Shown: positions 33,443 to 42,551, counted from the stretch's first letter. The stretch is 64,000 bases of DNA from Demequina mangrovi (GCF_000759715.1 NZ_BBLU01000005.1:62001-126000); one strand, 5' to 3'. Notes: generated by a model not told the origin, from the letters alone. Translations and numbers: made by a program.

Positions 33443-33476
33443 GTGCGGGCCGTCTCCCTCGGGAGGCGGCCCGCAC
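33443..33476 (+). terminator. Intra-operon hairpin after the binding-protein gene
   Basis: A 15-bp stem (33443-33457 with 33462-33476, one G-U) with a CTCG loop, 11 bp after the stop and 40 bp before the next ATG. It is probably an mRNA-stabilising or partial terminator hairpin, as commonly found after binding-protein genes. Confidence 0.8.
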
Positions 33477-33516
33477 CCTTCGCCCGCATCGTCACCACCA
33501 CCAGGGGAACCGCCTC

Positions 33517-34524
33517 ATGACCACCACCCAGCCTCAGACCGAGGCACCCGCTCCGCGCGAACCCGACCGGAAGCGCACCCCGCTCACCTGGCGTCAGCGC
33601 CTCGGGCGCTGGGACGTCAAGCTCTCGCCGTACCTGTACATCTCGCCGTTCTGGATCGTGTTCGGCCTCGTCGGGCTCTTCCCGATCGTCTACACGGCCT
33701 TCATCGCGTTCCAGGACTGGGACCTCGTCCGCAACAGCGGCACCTTCACGGGCTTCGACAACTTCGCGTTCGTCCTCCAGGACCGCGAGTTCTGGCTCTC
33801 GCTGCGCAACACCTTCTCGATCTTCCTGCTGTCGTCGGTGCCGCAGATCATCGTCGCCACGTTCATCGCCGCGATGCTCGACAAGAACATCCGCGCGAAG
33901 ACCTTCTGGCGCATGGGCGTGCTGCTTCCCTACGTGGTCGCGCCCGTCGCGGTCGCGCTGATCTTCTCGAACATGTTCGGCGACAAGTACGGCCTCATCA
34001 ACTCGCTGCTCAACGACATCGGCATCGACTCGATCCGCTGGCACGTCGACGTGATCCCCAGCCACTTCGCCATCGCGACCATGGTCAACTTCCGCTGGAC
34101 CGGCTACAACGCGCTGATCCTCCTCGCGGCGATGCAGGCGATCCCGCGCGACCTCTACGAGGCGGCCGCGATCGACGGCGCCGGGACGATGCGCCGGTTC
34201 TTCTCCGTGACGCTGCCCCAGATCCGCCCGACCATGATCTTCGTCATCATCACGTCGACCATCGGCGGCCTGCAGATCTTCGACGAGCCGCGCATGTACG
34301 ACACCGTGGGTCGCGGCGGCTCCAACCATCAGTGGGAGACCATCACGCTGTACCTCTACAACATGGGTTGGGGCGAGTTCAACTTCGGTCGCGCCGCAGC
34401 GGTCGCGTGGATCCTGTTCCTCATCATCGTCGCTTTCGGACTGCTGAACTTCTTCGTCACACAGCGGTTCATCGCGAGCGAGACAGCCGGCAAGGCTGCG
34501 AAGCCGAAGAAGGTGACCAAGTGA
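33517..34524 (+). CDS. Sugar ABC transporter permease, MalF-like
   Basis: 335 residues, six predicted membrane helices beginning at YISPFWIVFGLVGLFPIVY. The EAA loop reads LYEAAAIDGAGTMRRFFSVT followed by LPQIRPT. It pairs with the second permease, with which it overlaps by 4 bp (GTGA). A long charged, Pro-rich N-terminal tail (about 25 residues) precedes the first helix. No ATPase gene is in the operon; a shared MsiK-type ATPase encoded elsewhere is the usual actinobacterial arrangement (inference). Confidence 0.93.
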   Translation: MTTTQPQTEAPAPREPDRKRTPLTWRQRLGRWDVKLSPYLYISPFWIVFGLVGLFPIVYTAFIAFQDWDLVRNSGTFTGFDNFAFVLQDREFWLSLRNTFSIFLLSSVPQIIVATFIAAMLDKNIRAKTFWRMGVLLPYVVAPVAVALIFSNMFGDKYGLINSLLNDIGIDSIRWHVDVIPSHFAIATMVNFRWTGYNALILLAAMQAIPRDLYEAAAIDGAGTMRRFFSVTLPQIRPTMIFVIITSTIGGLQIFDEPRMYDTVGRGGSNHQWETITLYLYNMGWGEFNFGRAAAVAWILFLIIVAFGLLNFFVTQRFIASETAGKAAKPKKVTK

Positions 34525-35399
34525 CCGCCATCGCCAACCCCCTCAAGCGCAAGAAGACCGGCGCGAGCGCCGTGTCGACGATGCGCCCCGGCTGGTTCAC
34601 ATACGCCGCCCTCGCGATCTTCCTCATCGCTTCCGTCTTCCCGTTCTACTGGTCGTTCCTGATCGCCTCGGGCGACCGCTTCACCATCAACGACCCCAAC
34701 ATGTCGTGGTGGCCGGGCGGCAACTTCTTCGACAACGCCGCCACGGTGATGAACAACCCGGCGGTGAACTTCTGGAAGGCGCTGTCGAACTCGATCATCG
34801 TGTCGACCACGGTCGGCGTCTCGACGGTGGTGCTGTCGACGCTCGCCGGCTACGCGTTCGCGAAGCTGCGCTTCAAGGGCTCGGGCCCGCTGCTCGTCGG
34901 CGTGATCGCGACCATGGCGGTGCCGGTCCAGCTGGGCATCGTGCCGCTGTACATCCTCATGCAGAAGTTCGGCTGGACGGGCTCGCTCGGCGCGGTCATC
35001 ATCCCGACGCTGGTGACGGCCTTCGGAGTGTTCTGGATGACCCAGTACATCTCGCAGGCGCTGCCGTCGGAGCTGATCGAGGCGGCGCGCGTCGACGGCT
35101 GCTCCATGATCCGGACGTTCTGGCACGTGGGCCTTCCCGCCGCACGGCCGGCCGCGGCGATGCTGTTCCTCTTCACCTTCGTGACGAGCTGGAACAACTT
35201 CATGTGGCCGTACATCGTGCTCGACTCGACCAACCCGACGCTGCCGGTGTCGCTGTCGATCCTCCAGGCGAACTACTTCGTCGACTACTCGCTCGTGCTC
35301 GCGGGCGTGCTGCTGGCAACGGTGCCGCTCATCCTCCTGTTCATGTTCGCCGGACGTCAGCTGGTCTCCGGCATCATGGCGGGGGCGGTGAAGGGCTAG
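34521..35399 (+). CDS. Sugar ABC transporter permease, MalG-like
   Basis: 292 residues, six predicted helices (FTYAALAIFLIASVFPFYWS first). EAA loop: LIEAARVDGCSMIRTFWHVG. The C-terminus SGIMAGAVKG matches the family. Start GTG overlaps the preceding stop. It ends 57 bp before the lacI gene, which may be read from the same transcript. Confidence 0.93.
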   Translation: MTAIANPLKRKKTGASAVSTMRPGWFTYAALAIFLIASVFPFYWSFLIASGDRFTINDPNMSWWPGGNFFDNAATVMNNPAVNFWKALSNSIIVSTTVGVSTVVLSTLAGYAFAKLRFKGSGPLLVGVIATMAVPVQLGIVPLYILMQKFGWTGSLGAVIIPTLVTAFGVFWMTQYISQALPSELIEAARVDGCSMIRTFWHVGLPAARPAAAMLFLFTFVTSWNNFMWPYIVLDSTNPTLPVSLSILQANYFVDYSLVLAGVLLATVPLILLFMFAGRQLVSGIMAGAVKG

Positions 35400-35456
35400 G
35401 CGCGACATGACGCGCACCTGCCGCGGGCATGGGGTGATCTCCGCAAGGATGGCCCC

Positions 35457-36497
35457 ATGCCCGCAGGCAAGGACCCGACCGTGACCGCCCCCGGGCGGAC
35501 CCCGCCGCCGACTCTCGAGCAGGTCGCGGCGCTGGCAGGAGTCTCACGGGCGACGGTGTCGCGCGTGGTGAACGGCTCGACCTCCGTGTCGCCGCCCATC
35601 GCCGAGGCGGTGCGACGCGCGGTCCAGGAGCTCGGCTACGTCCCCAACCGTGCGGCACGCTCGCTGGTGAGCCAGCAGTCCCAGGCGATCGCGCTCGTCG
35701 CGCCCGAGGACGTCAACCGGTTCTTCGGCGATCTCTTCTTCGCCGAGATCGTCAAGGGCATCGACGCGCGGCTCGAGGACTCCGACTACGTCCTCAACCT
35801 CATGATCGCCAACCACGACCCGAGCGGGAAGACGATGCGCTACCTCGGCGGCGGCGCGGTCGACGGCGCGATCGTGGTCTCGCACCACACGAGCGACCGC
35901 TTCCTGCGCCGCATCACCGAGTCTCTCCCCGTGGTCTACGGCGGTCGGTCCGCCGTCGCGGGGGCCGACACCTACGTGGTCGACGTCGACAACGTCGCAG
36001 GCGGCGCGATCGCGACGCAGCGGCTGATCGACCGCGGCTGCACGCGCATCGCCACCATCGCCGGCCCGCTCAACATGCAGGGCTCGATCGACCGCCTCAC
36101 CGGGTGGCGACAGGCGCTCGACGCCGCGGGCGTCGCGGCCGGGCCGGTGGTCGACGGCGACTTCACCATGCTCGGCGGGGCCGCGGCGATGCGCGAGATC
36201 CTCGACTGGCGCGAGCCCGTCGACGGGGTGTTCGTGGCGTCCGACCTCATGGCTTCAGGCGCCGTCCCGGTGCTGCTCGATCGCGGCTACCGGATCCCCG
36301 AGGACATCGCCGTCGTCGGCTTCGACGACAGCGCGGCGGCGATCGCGACTTCGGTGCCCCTCACCACCGTGCGCCAGCCGTCGCGGACGATGGGCTGGCA
36401 CATGGCCGACGTGCTCATCGACGTCCTGCACGGCAACACCTCGCGCGAGCGGGAGCTGATCCTGCCGCTCGAGCTGGTGGTGCGCGACTCCGCCTAG
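35457..36497 (+). CDS. LacI-family transcriptional regulator
   Basis: 346 residues. The N-terminal helix-turn-helix (TLEQVAALAGVSRATVSRVV) and hinge helix (PNRAARSLVS) precede a periplasmic-binding-like sensor domain. Hinge Leu and HTH residues fit GAGAGCGCTCTC-type operators with a central CpG. It follows the permease gene and is the likely repressor at 32017-32045. No Shine-Dalgarno is obvious at ATG 35457; GTG 35480 is out of frame. It is convergent with tetR, 6 bp apart at the stops. Confidence 0.92.
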   Translation: MPAGKDPTVTAPGRTPPPTLEQVAALAGVSRATVSRVVNGSTSVSPPIAEAVRRAVQELGYVPNRAARSLVSQQSQAIALVAPEDVNRFFGDLFFAEIVKGIDARLEDSDYVLNLMIANHDPSGKTMRYLGGGAVDGAIVVSHHTSDRFLRRITESLPVVYGGRSAVAGADTYVVDVDNVAGGAIATQRLIDRGCTRIATIAGPLNMQGSIDRLTGWRQALDAAGVAAGPVVDGDFTMLGGAAAMREILDWREPVDGVFVASDLMASGAVPVLLDRGYRIPEDIAVVGFDDSAAAIATSVPLTTVRQPSRTMGWHMADVLIDVLHGNTSRERELILPLELVVRDSA

Positions 36498-36503
36498 GGC
36501 CGC

Positions 36504-37076
36504 CTACGGGACGATGCGCGAGGGGGTGCCCGCGGCGCCGAGCCCGCGCATGAGCAGGTCCCAGGCCTGCGCGACACGGGCGTGCCGCGACCCTGCGGGC
36601 GCCCGCACCACCAGGGCGGCGAGCATGCCGATCGCGAGCATGACGTCCTCGACGGTCGTCTCGTCGGCGATGGTGCCGTCGGCCTTCGCCGCGGCGACCT
36701 TGCCCGCGATCGCGGCCTCCATGCGCTCCTCGAGCGCGCGCATCTCCTGCCGCTCGGAGCCGCTCGCGTAGGCGATCAGCGCCGCCGTCCCCTCGATCTG
36801 GTGGGTGACGAGGTCGGTCACGTCGCGGAGCGTCGCCTCGGGGCTCGCGGCGAGCCGCTCGATGCTCGCGAGGTTCTCCTCGAAGACCGCGTACGCGAGG
36901 GACTCGCGGGTGGGGAAGTGGCGGTACAGGCTCGCCTGCCCGACCCCGGCCCTGCGCGCGACCGCGGAGATCGGGCCGTCGACGCCCTGCTCGGCGAACA
37001 CGTCGCGCGCCGCGGCGACGAGCGCGGCGCGGTTCTCCGCCGCTGCGCTCGGACCCCGGTTCGACTTGGTGGCCAT
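36504..37076 (-). CDS. TetR-family repressor
   Basis: 190 residues. The N-terminal HTH reads PISAVARRAGVGQASLYRHF followed by PTRESLAYAV; the C-terminal helical domain (LLMRGLG at the end) resembles SbtR-type TetR ligand domains. It is divergent from the SDR gene at 37312, with a perfect 26-bp palindrome (37098-37123) 22 bp before its ATG. The ligand is unknown. Confidence 0.9.
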   Translation of the reverse strand: MATKSNRGPSAAAENRAALVAAARDVFAEQGVDGPISAVARRAGVGQASLYRHFPTRESLAYAVFEENLASIERLAASPEATLRDVTDLVTHQIEGTAALIAYASGSERQEMRALEERMEAAIAGKVAAAKADGTIADETTVEDVMLAIGMLAALVVRAPAGSRHARVAQAWDLLMRGLGAAGTPSRIVP

Positions 37077-37097
37077 GGGTCGAATGTATAGGGTTGG

Positions 37098-37123
37098 GCT
37101 ACCGGACAACGTTGTCCGGTAGC
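37098..37123. promoter_or_regulatory. TetR operator, perfect 26-bp palindrome
   Basis: Half-site GCTACCGGACAAC and its exact reverse complement adjoin at 37110/37111. CCGGACAACGTTGTCCGG is the core. TATAGG (37087-37092) just upstream could be the -10 for the plus-strand gene, so bound protein would block both directions. Confidence 0.92.
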
Positions 37124-37311
37124 AGAGGGAGCACGATGTCCGACCGATGCCGGCCGTCCCGCGGGGCGGAGACGCGCGCGCGTGCCTTCGCGGCCGTGCC
37201 AGGGGCGCCGGCCTCGCGACGCATCCCTCCCTGGCCATCCCCGGGGCCATCCGCGTCCGCACGCTCGCGCGTGCAGGGCGCAGTCCCGCCATCTCCACAC
37301 GAGAGGTAGAC

Positions 37312-38373
37312 ATGTCCATCACCATCCCCGACGGCGACACCAAGGTCGCCGACTGGCTCGCGCACCCCGTCGCCGGCGACGTCATGCGCGAGATGCTCGC
37401 CGAGTCCGGTCAGTCCGAGCGTGCGCTCGGACCCGTCAAGCGGTTCTCCATGAACAAGCTCATCAAGATCTCCGGGGGGCGCTTCAGCCAGGAGATGCTC
37501 GACGGGCTCGTCGCCGAGACCGAGCGCCGCGCCGTCGGCGGCGCTCCCGCCGCATCGTCCACCGCCCCTGTCGAGCCCGCCGCCGAGGTTCCCGACGCCG
37601 TCGAGGCGCCGGAATGGGAGGAGCGGATCACGGAGGGGCGCTTCACCGGCAAGACCGTGGTGGTCACCGGCGCAGGCTCCGGCATCGGTCGTGCCACGGC
37701 GTCCCGCGTCGCGCGCGAGGGCGGCCGCGTCATCGCGCTCGACATCTCGGCGGAGCGCCTCGCCGACTTCAAGGCCGAGCTCGACGGCCTCGACATCACC
37801 GTGGTGACCGCGGACGTCACCAAGGAGGAGGACATCGCGCGCGTGCTCGAGGCCGCGGGCGACCGCATCGACGCGCTCGCGAACGTCGCCGGGATCATGG
37901 ACAACATGACCCCGCTCCACGAGGTCACCGACGACGTCTGGTCGCGGGTCTTCGCGGTCAACGTCGACGGCGTCATGCGGCTGTCACGCGCGGTCCTGCC
38001 GCGCATGCTCGCCGCGGGAGCCGGCTCGGTGGTCAACGTCGCGTCCGAGGCGGGCCTGCGCGGCTCCGCGGCGGGCGTCGCCTACACCGCGTCGAAGCAC
38101 GCGGTGGTCGGCATGACCAAGTCGAGCGCGTTCCTCTACGGCCCGTCGGGCATCCGCGTCAACGCGGTCGCTCCGGGTCCCGTCATCACCAACATCGAGG
38201 CGCGCTTCGACTCGCCGCTCGCGCAGGAGCGCATCACCACGGCCATGGCCGTGCTGCCGGCTCCCGTCGAGGCGGCGCAGCTCGCGGCGTCGATCACGTT
38301 CCTGCTCTCGGACGACGGCGTCAACCTCAACGGCGCGATCCTGCCGTCGGACGGCGGGTGGTCCGCCGCCTGA
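37312..38373 (+). CDS. SDR oxidoreductase with N-terminal helical extension
   Basis: 353 residues. The C-terminal 250 are a classical SDR: TGAGSGIGRA, DIS (NAD-type acid), NVAGIMDN, NVASEAG and YTASKHAV, ending LPSDGGWSAA. The first 100 residues add a helical module (HPVAGDVMREMLAE ... KRFSMNKLIKISGGRFSQEM) like short modules also found appended to some glycosidases and SDRs, then a Pro/Ala linker. ATG 37312 follows GAGAGGTAG. The 188-bp 5' leader from the operator to the ATG holds no other recognised feature. Controlled by the divergent TetR; substrate unknown. Confidence 0.88.
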   Translation: MSITIPDGDTKVADWLAHPVAGDVMREMLAESGQSERALGPVKRFSMNKLIKISGGRFSQEMLDGLVAETERRAVGGAPAASSTAPVEPAAEVPDAVEAPEWEERITEGRFTGKTVVVTGAGSGIGRATASRVAREGGRVIALDISAERLADFKAELDGLDITVVTADVTKEEDIARVLEAAGDRIDALANVAGIMDNMTPLHEVTDDVWSRVFAVNVDGVMRLSRAVLPRMLAAGAGSVVNVASEAGLRGSAAGVAYTASKHAVVGMTKSSAFLYGPSGIRVNAVAPGPVITNIEARFDSPLAQERITTAMAVLPAPVEAAQLAASITFLLSDDGVNLNGAILPSDGGWSAA

Positions 38374-38411
38374 CGGGGGCCGTGCGCCCCGCGACCCGGG
38401 GCGCGCGCGAG

Positions 38412-38447
38412 GACAGGGGTCCGCGGCATCCTCCGCGGGCCCCTGTC
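38412..38447 (+). terminator. Terminator after the TetR-linked SDR
   Basis: A 15-bp stem (38412-38426 with 38433-38447, one G-U pair) with loop CATCCT, 38 bp after the stop. Confidence 0.75.
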
Positions 38448-38479
38448 GCGCGTCCGGGGGGCTCTCTACGATGGTCCGC

Positions 38480-39073
38480 ATGATCGTGAGACACCGTGGA
38501 TGCACCCCGACCATCGACCCGACCGCGACCGTCGCCCCCACGGCGGTGGTCTCGGGGGACGTGACGCTCGGCCCCGGGGTGCGGGTGCTCCACGGTGCCG
38601 TGCTCACGGCGGAGGACGGCCGCATCGCCGTCGGCGCCGACGTCGTGGTGATGGAGAACGCCGTGGTGAAGGCGCGCAAGGGCCACGACGTGGAGATCGG
38701 CGACTCGGTGGTCATCGGTCCGCACGTGCACCTCAACGGCGCCCACGTCGGGGACGAGTGCTTCATCGCGACCGGCGCGGCGCTGTTCCCGGGAGCCGTG
38801 CTCGAGCACGGCTGCGAGGTGCGCATCCGCGGCGTGGTCCAGGTCAACACCACGCTCGCGGCGGGCACGGTGGTGCCGATCGGGTGGATCGCGGTGGGGA
38901 CGCCCGCGAGCACCCTGCCGCCGGACCAGCACGAGGAGGTCTGGGCGATCCAGCAGGGCCTCGACTTCACCGGCACGGTGTACGGCGTCGAGCGCGGGGC
39001 GTCGATGCGCGAGATCGTGCGCGGCCAGAGCGACTTCTACGCGGCGCACGCCGACGACGTGGTGGTCGGCTGA
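38480..39073 (+). CDS. Gamma-carbonic-anhydrase-like hexapeptide-repeat protein
   Basis: 197 residues folding as a left-handed beta helix. Repeats run from DPTATVAPTAVVSGDVTLGP to VRIRGVVQVNTTLAAG. Candidate metal histidines are in GPHVHLNGAHVGDE. Related proteins are annotated gamma carbonic anhydrase or acyltransferase; enzyme activity is unproven. ATG 38480 is preferred over 38471 because TACGAT ends 7 nt before it and overlaps the earlier ATG, so this looks like a leaderless start. Confidence 0.82.
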   Translation: MIVRHRGCTPTIDPTATVAPTAVVSGDVTLGPGVRVLHGAVLTAEDGRIAVGADVVVMENAVVKARKGHDVEIGDSVVIGPHVHLNGAHVGDECFIATGAALFPGAVLEHGCEVRIRGVVQVNTTLAAGTVVPIGWIAVGTPASTLPPDQHEEVWAIQQGLDFTGTVYGVERGASMREIVRGQSDFYAAHADDVVVG

Positions 39074-39095
39074 CCCCGCCGCCCGCGCCAGCGGT

Positions 39096-39374
39096 TCAGC
39101 CGCGACCCAGGTGCTGCAGGGCTCGGACCATCGCGACCATGCGGGCCACGGCGGGCTCCGACGTCGGCTGCCTGGCGATCTCGGTGCCGCGCGTGCTCGC
39201 CAGCGTCGCCTCGAGCCTCGCCTGGGCCTCGGCCAGAGAGTCGCCGGCGGCTGCAGGGCCGGCGCCGCGTGCGGCCGAGCCGGCCCGCACGCTGCTGCGG
39301 CTCGTCCCGGTGAACCTGCTGGTGACGCCGGTGAGCGTCGTCGGCCATGCGATCGTGTAGCGGTGCGTGGTCAT
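39096..39374 (-). CDS. Hypothetical protein, 92 residues
   Basis: MTTHRYTIAWPTTLTGVTSR start, then Ala/Gly/Ser-rich sequence and a C-terminal helix (EPAVARMVAMVRALQHLG). No family recognised and no membrane segment. GGAGGAGAG precedes ATG 39374, which supports expression. It is divergent from the AfsR-like regulator and convergent with the gamma-CA-like gene. Confidence 0.55.
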   Translation of the reverse strand: MTTHRYTIAWPTTLTGVTSRFTGTSRSSVRAGSAARGAGPAAAGDSLAEAQARLEATLASTRGTEIARQPTSEPAVARMVAMVRALQHLGRG

Positions 39375-39511
39375 GATCTCTCCTCCCGATTCCTCCCCTG
39401 GCATCCGACCGCCGCGCTAGGGTGCTGAGAGCGGCGCCGCCCCGCGTCGTGCCTGGTGCGTCGACCGGGTCCGGCGCGGTGCGGGATGCGGTTCCAGCCT
39501 CGGGGGAGGAG

Positions 39512-39539
39512 GTTGACACGTGGTTGACGCGGCGTTGAC
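39512..39539. promoter_or_regulatory. Triple GTTGAC direct repeat with 11-bp period (SARP-type site)
   Basis: GTTGAC occurs at 39512, 39523 and 39534, exactly 11 bp apart, extended as GTTGACACG, GTTGACGCG and GTTGACGCC. OmpR-like DNA-binding domains of SARP/AfsR proteins bind direct heptamer repeats at this period. The repeats overlap the start of the AfsR-like gene, so autoregulation is the simple reading. Confidence 0.6.
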
Positions 39540-42519
39540 GCCCGGTTCCCGTGGGACAGGCGCGTGTGAGATCCGCGCATTCGGCGACATCGCGATCCTC
39601 GTGGGAGGCACGACCGTCCCCGTCGCAGGCTCTGGTCGTCGAGGGCTGCTCGCGCTGCTCGCCATTCGACGTGGCGAACCCGTCGCCGTCGAGTCCATCG
39701 AGGAGGCGCTGTGGCCCGAGGGGAGGCCTCCCAGCGCGGTCAAGGTGGTCCGCACCTATGTCTCCCACCTTCGGGCGCTCCTCGGCGGCGGCGAGTCGGC
39801 GAAGCAGGTGCTGCGCACCGGTCCCGCCGGGTATGCGCTCGTGGTTCCAGACGAGAGCGTCGATGTGCGGCGCTTCGAGCGGGCGGCCGCGTCGGCCACG
39901 CGAACGCAGGGCCCGGGGCGCCTCGCGAGGCTCGAGGGTGCGCTCGCGCTCTGGACGGGAACACCGTTCGCGGGGATTCGACTGCCCTTCGCGGAGGCCG
40001 AGTCGGCGCGGCTCGCCGCCATCCGGGATGCGGTCGAGGTCGACCTCCTCGCGGCGCGTGTCGAGGTGCGCCGCGACCACGCGGCCGTGCAGGCGCTCGA
40101 GGAGATCGCGAGCGAGAGGCCCGCGGATGAGCGCGTCGGTGCGGCGCTCATGGATGCGTACAGACGGGTGGGTCGCCGCGCGGACGCGCTGCGCGCCCAC
40201 GAGCGCCTGCGAGCCGCGCTCGCGGACGAGCTCGGGGTGGATCCGGACCCGGAGATCGAGCGGCGCTATCTCGCACTGCTGCGCGGCGTCGCAGTCGCGT
40301 CCACGCCGCCCGCACGTCGGAGCGAGGCGGCGGCGCAGGCGCCGTCGCTCCCTCTCGAGCGGACGCGCCTGATCGGACGCGAGCGCGAGGTCCGCGAGGT
40401 GGCCGAGCTGATCGCGCGGCGCGACGTGGTGACGGTCATCGGCGCCGGCGGAGCGGGCAAGACCCGGCTCGTGCTCCGTGTCGCGCACGAGGCCGTACAG
40501 GCGCGTGAAGTGGTGTGGGTGGGGCTGGCGGGGGTCGCGGACGGCCGGCATGTCGCCGTCGAGGTGCTGCACGCGTTCGGCCTCGCGGACACGGAGGAGC
40601 GCGACCCTCTCGACGCGATCGCCGCGCACGCGAGGAGCCGTGGCGTGCTCGTGGTCCTCGACAATTGCGAGCATGTCGCCGAGGCCGTGGCGCCGGTGGT
40701 CGCCGCGCTGACCTCGGGCGGCCCGGAGTCGAGGGTGCTCGCGACGAGCCGCGCGCCGCTGCGCGTCCCTGGCGAGCAGGTATGGCGCATCCCCGCGATG
40801 ACCATGCCCAGCGCGGCGACTCCGGAAGACGTCGTTCGCAGCGAGGCGGGCAGGCTCTTCGTCGAGCGGGCGAGGCTGGTCGACGCCGGGTTCGAGATGG
40901 ATGACGACGCGGCGGCCAGCGTCGCGGCGATCTGCGCGCGGCTCGACGGGCTCCCGCTCGCGCTCGAGCTCGCGGCAGCGCGCGCGAGCGGGTTGCCGCT
41001 GCGATCGCTCTCCGAGGCGCTGACGTCGAGCCTCGGCCTGCTGACGGCGGGAGGCGCGACCACTTCTCGTCATCGGACGATCGAGGCGACGATCGCGTGG
41101 AGCCACGCCCTCCTCTCGCCTGAGGAGAGCACCCTGCTCGCGCGGCTGTCGGTCTTCGCCGCGTCGTTCGATCTCGATGCGGCGGCGATGGTGTGCGGCT
41201 ACGAGCCGCTCGCGCGGGACGGTGTGGCCACGCTTGTCGCGAACCTGGTCGACAGCTGCGTCGTGGAGCGCACCGAGGACCGGTACCGCATGCTCGCTCC
41301 GGTGCGGCAATTCGCATCGGAGCGTGTCGGGGCAGAGCGGGATCTGCTCGACGGACGCCATGCGGCGTGGGTGTACGGGGTCCTCGAGCAGGTGTCGGAC
41401 GACTGGTGGTACGCGGTCGAGGGATGGGCGATCCCGCTCGACCGCGTCATCCTCGATGCCCAGGCCGCCATCGAGAGAGCCCTCGACCGTGGGGACCTCT
41501 CGAGTGCGGCGGACATCGCCCAGAGCGGCGGCAGCTCGTGGGGCGACCGCGGCTATGGCGCTCGCCAACGAGACTGGGTGAACCGGATCATCGATGATCC
41601 GCGCCTGGCCGAGCTCTCCGCCGAGCGTGCCGCACAGATCCTGCACACTGCGGCGCACATCGCGGCGATCGACTGTCGGCTCGGGCGCGCGCGTGCACTG
41701 CTCGCGCGTGCCGAGGCGGCGTTCGCCCAAGCTCCACACGTGCCGGGCGCGGCGTGGTTGCCGTTCACCCGTGGAGTCATCCTCGGCAACGAGGGGCGCC
41801 TCGCCGACGCCGTCGAGGCCGCCCGCGAGGTCTTCGAGCAGGATCCTGAGGACCCTCAGCTCGTCGTGTTCGGAGCGGTCCAGCTCGCCGAGCTGAGACT
41901 CGCGCAGGCGGTGCGCGGAAGCGTCGAGGTGGCACCCGCGCTCGCTGAGGCGAGCGCGCTCCTCGCGCGTGCGCGGGCCGTGTCGACGGCGCACGGATTC
42001 GTCAGCCCGCTGGTGTACGTGGACTTCATGGATGGGGTCGTCGTCGCCGCGCACGGTGATGCGGAGGCGGCGCTCGGGCCCTGTCTCGCCGCGCTCGCGC
42101 GGTGGAGGGAGATCAGCGCCGACTTCCCGCTCGCGGCGGGCCTGAACGCGGTCGCCCGGGTCGCCCTCATCGCGGGGCGGGCCGAGATGACGGTCGCATG
42201 CCTCGATGAGGCGTGGGCCGTGATGGCGAGCACCGGGTGGTCGTCGGCGACGCGGGCGGCGACGCGGACCGCCGTCGCGCTCGCGGCGGAAGCCGCTCCC
42301 GTCGAGGCTGCCATGCTGCTCGGCGTCGCGCGTGAGCGCGAGGAGGAGCCGGCTCTCACGGTCGCGTGCGACCTGACGGCGGCGTGCTCGGCGCTCGATC
42401 GCGCGCTCGGTCCCGAGGAGACGGCGCGGCTCGCGGACGTCGGGGCGTCGCTGCCCCTCGACATGGTCGTAGCCCACGCGCGCACGGCGCTGCGCGCCGT
42501 GCGTCCACGGCACGCGTGA
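39520..42519 (+). CDS. AfsR/SARP-type regulator with NB-ARC ATPase and TPR-like region
   Basis: 999 residues. Order: OmpR-like winged helix (about 15-105; VVRTYVSHLRALLGG), bacterial transcriptional activation domain (about 110-260; ELGVDPDPEIERRYLALLRG), NB-ARC STAND ATPase (about 285-540) with P-loop VIGAGGAGKTRL, Walker B GVLVVLDNCEH and GLPLALELAAAR, then helical TPR-like repeats to the end. Such proteins integrate a signal with ATP binding to activate secondary metabolism or stress genes. GTG 39520 has GGAGGAGG upstream. Codon choice is looser than in neighbours (more CGT, AAT, GCA), and the gene lacks the GGACGATGC word, suggesting possible acquisition. A terminator follows at once. Confidence 0.9.
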   Translation: MVDAALTPGSRGTGACEIRAFGDIAILVGGTTVPVAGSGRRGLLALLAIRRGEPVAVESIEEALWPEGRPPSAVKVVRTYVSHLRALLGGGESAKQVLRTGPAGYALVVPDESVDVRRFERAAASATRTQGPGRLARLEGALALWTGTPFAGIRLPFAEAESARLAAIRDAVEVDLLAARVEVRRDHAAVQALEEIASERPADERVGAALMDAYRRVGRRADALRAHERLRAALADELGVDPDPEIERRYLALLRGVAVASTPPARRSEAAAQAPSLPLERTRLIGREREVREVAELIARRDVVTVIGAGGAGKTRLVLRVAHEAVQAREVVWVGLAGVADGRHVAVEVLHAFGLADTEERDPLDAIAAHARSRGVLVVLDNCEHVAEAVAPVVAALTSGGPESRVLATSRAPLRVPGEQVWRIPAMTMPSAATPEDVVRSEAGRLFVERARLVDAGFEMDDDAAASVAAICARLDGLPLALELAAARASGLPLRSLSEALTSSLGLLTAGGATTSRHRTIEATIAWSHALLSPEESTLLARLSVFAASFDLDAAAMVCGYEPLARDGVATLVANLVDSCVVERTEDRYRMLAPVRQFASERVGAERDLLDGRHAAWVYGVLEQVSDDWWYAVEGWAIPLDRVILDAQAAIERALDRGDLSSAADIAQSGGSSWGDRGYGARQRDWVNRIIDDPRLAELSAERAAQILHTAAHIAAIDCRLGRARALLARAEAAFAQAPHVPGAAWLPFTRGVILGNEGRLADAVEAAREVFEQDPEDPQLVVFGAVQLAELRLAQAVRGSVEVAPALAEASALLARARAVSTAHGFVSPLVYVDFMDGVVVAAHGDAEAALGPCLAALARWREISADFPLAAGLNAVARVALIAGRAEMTVACLDEAWAVMASTGWSSATRAATRTAVALAAEAAPVEAAMLLGVAREREEEPALTVACDLTAACSALDRALGPEETARLADVGASLPLDMVVAHARTALRAVRPRHA

Positions 42520-42551
42520 GGCCCCGAGGAGGGGTCGCTGCTCGGGGCCTC
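42518..42551 (+). terminator. Terminator at the end of the AfsR-like gene
   Basis: An 11-bp stem (42518-42528 with 42541-42551) with a 12-nt loop; the stem begins inside the TGA stop codon. Confidence 0.7.
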
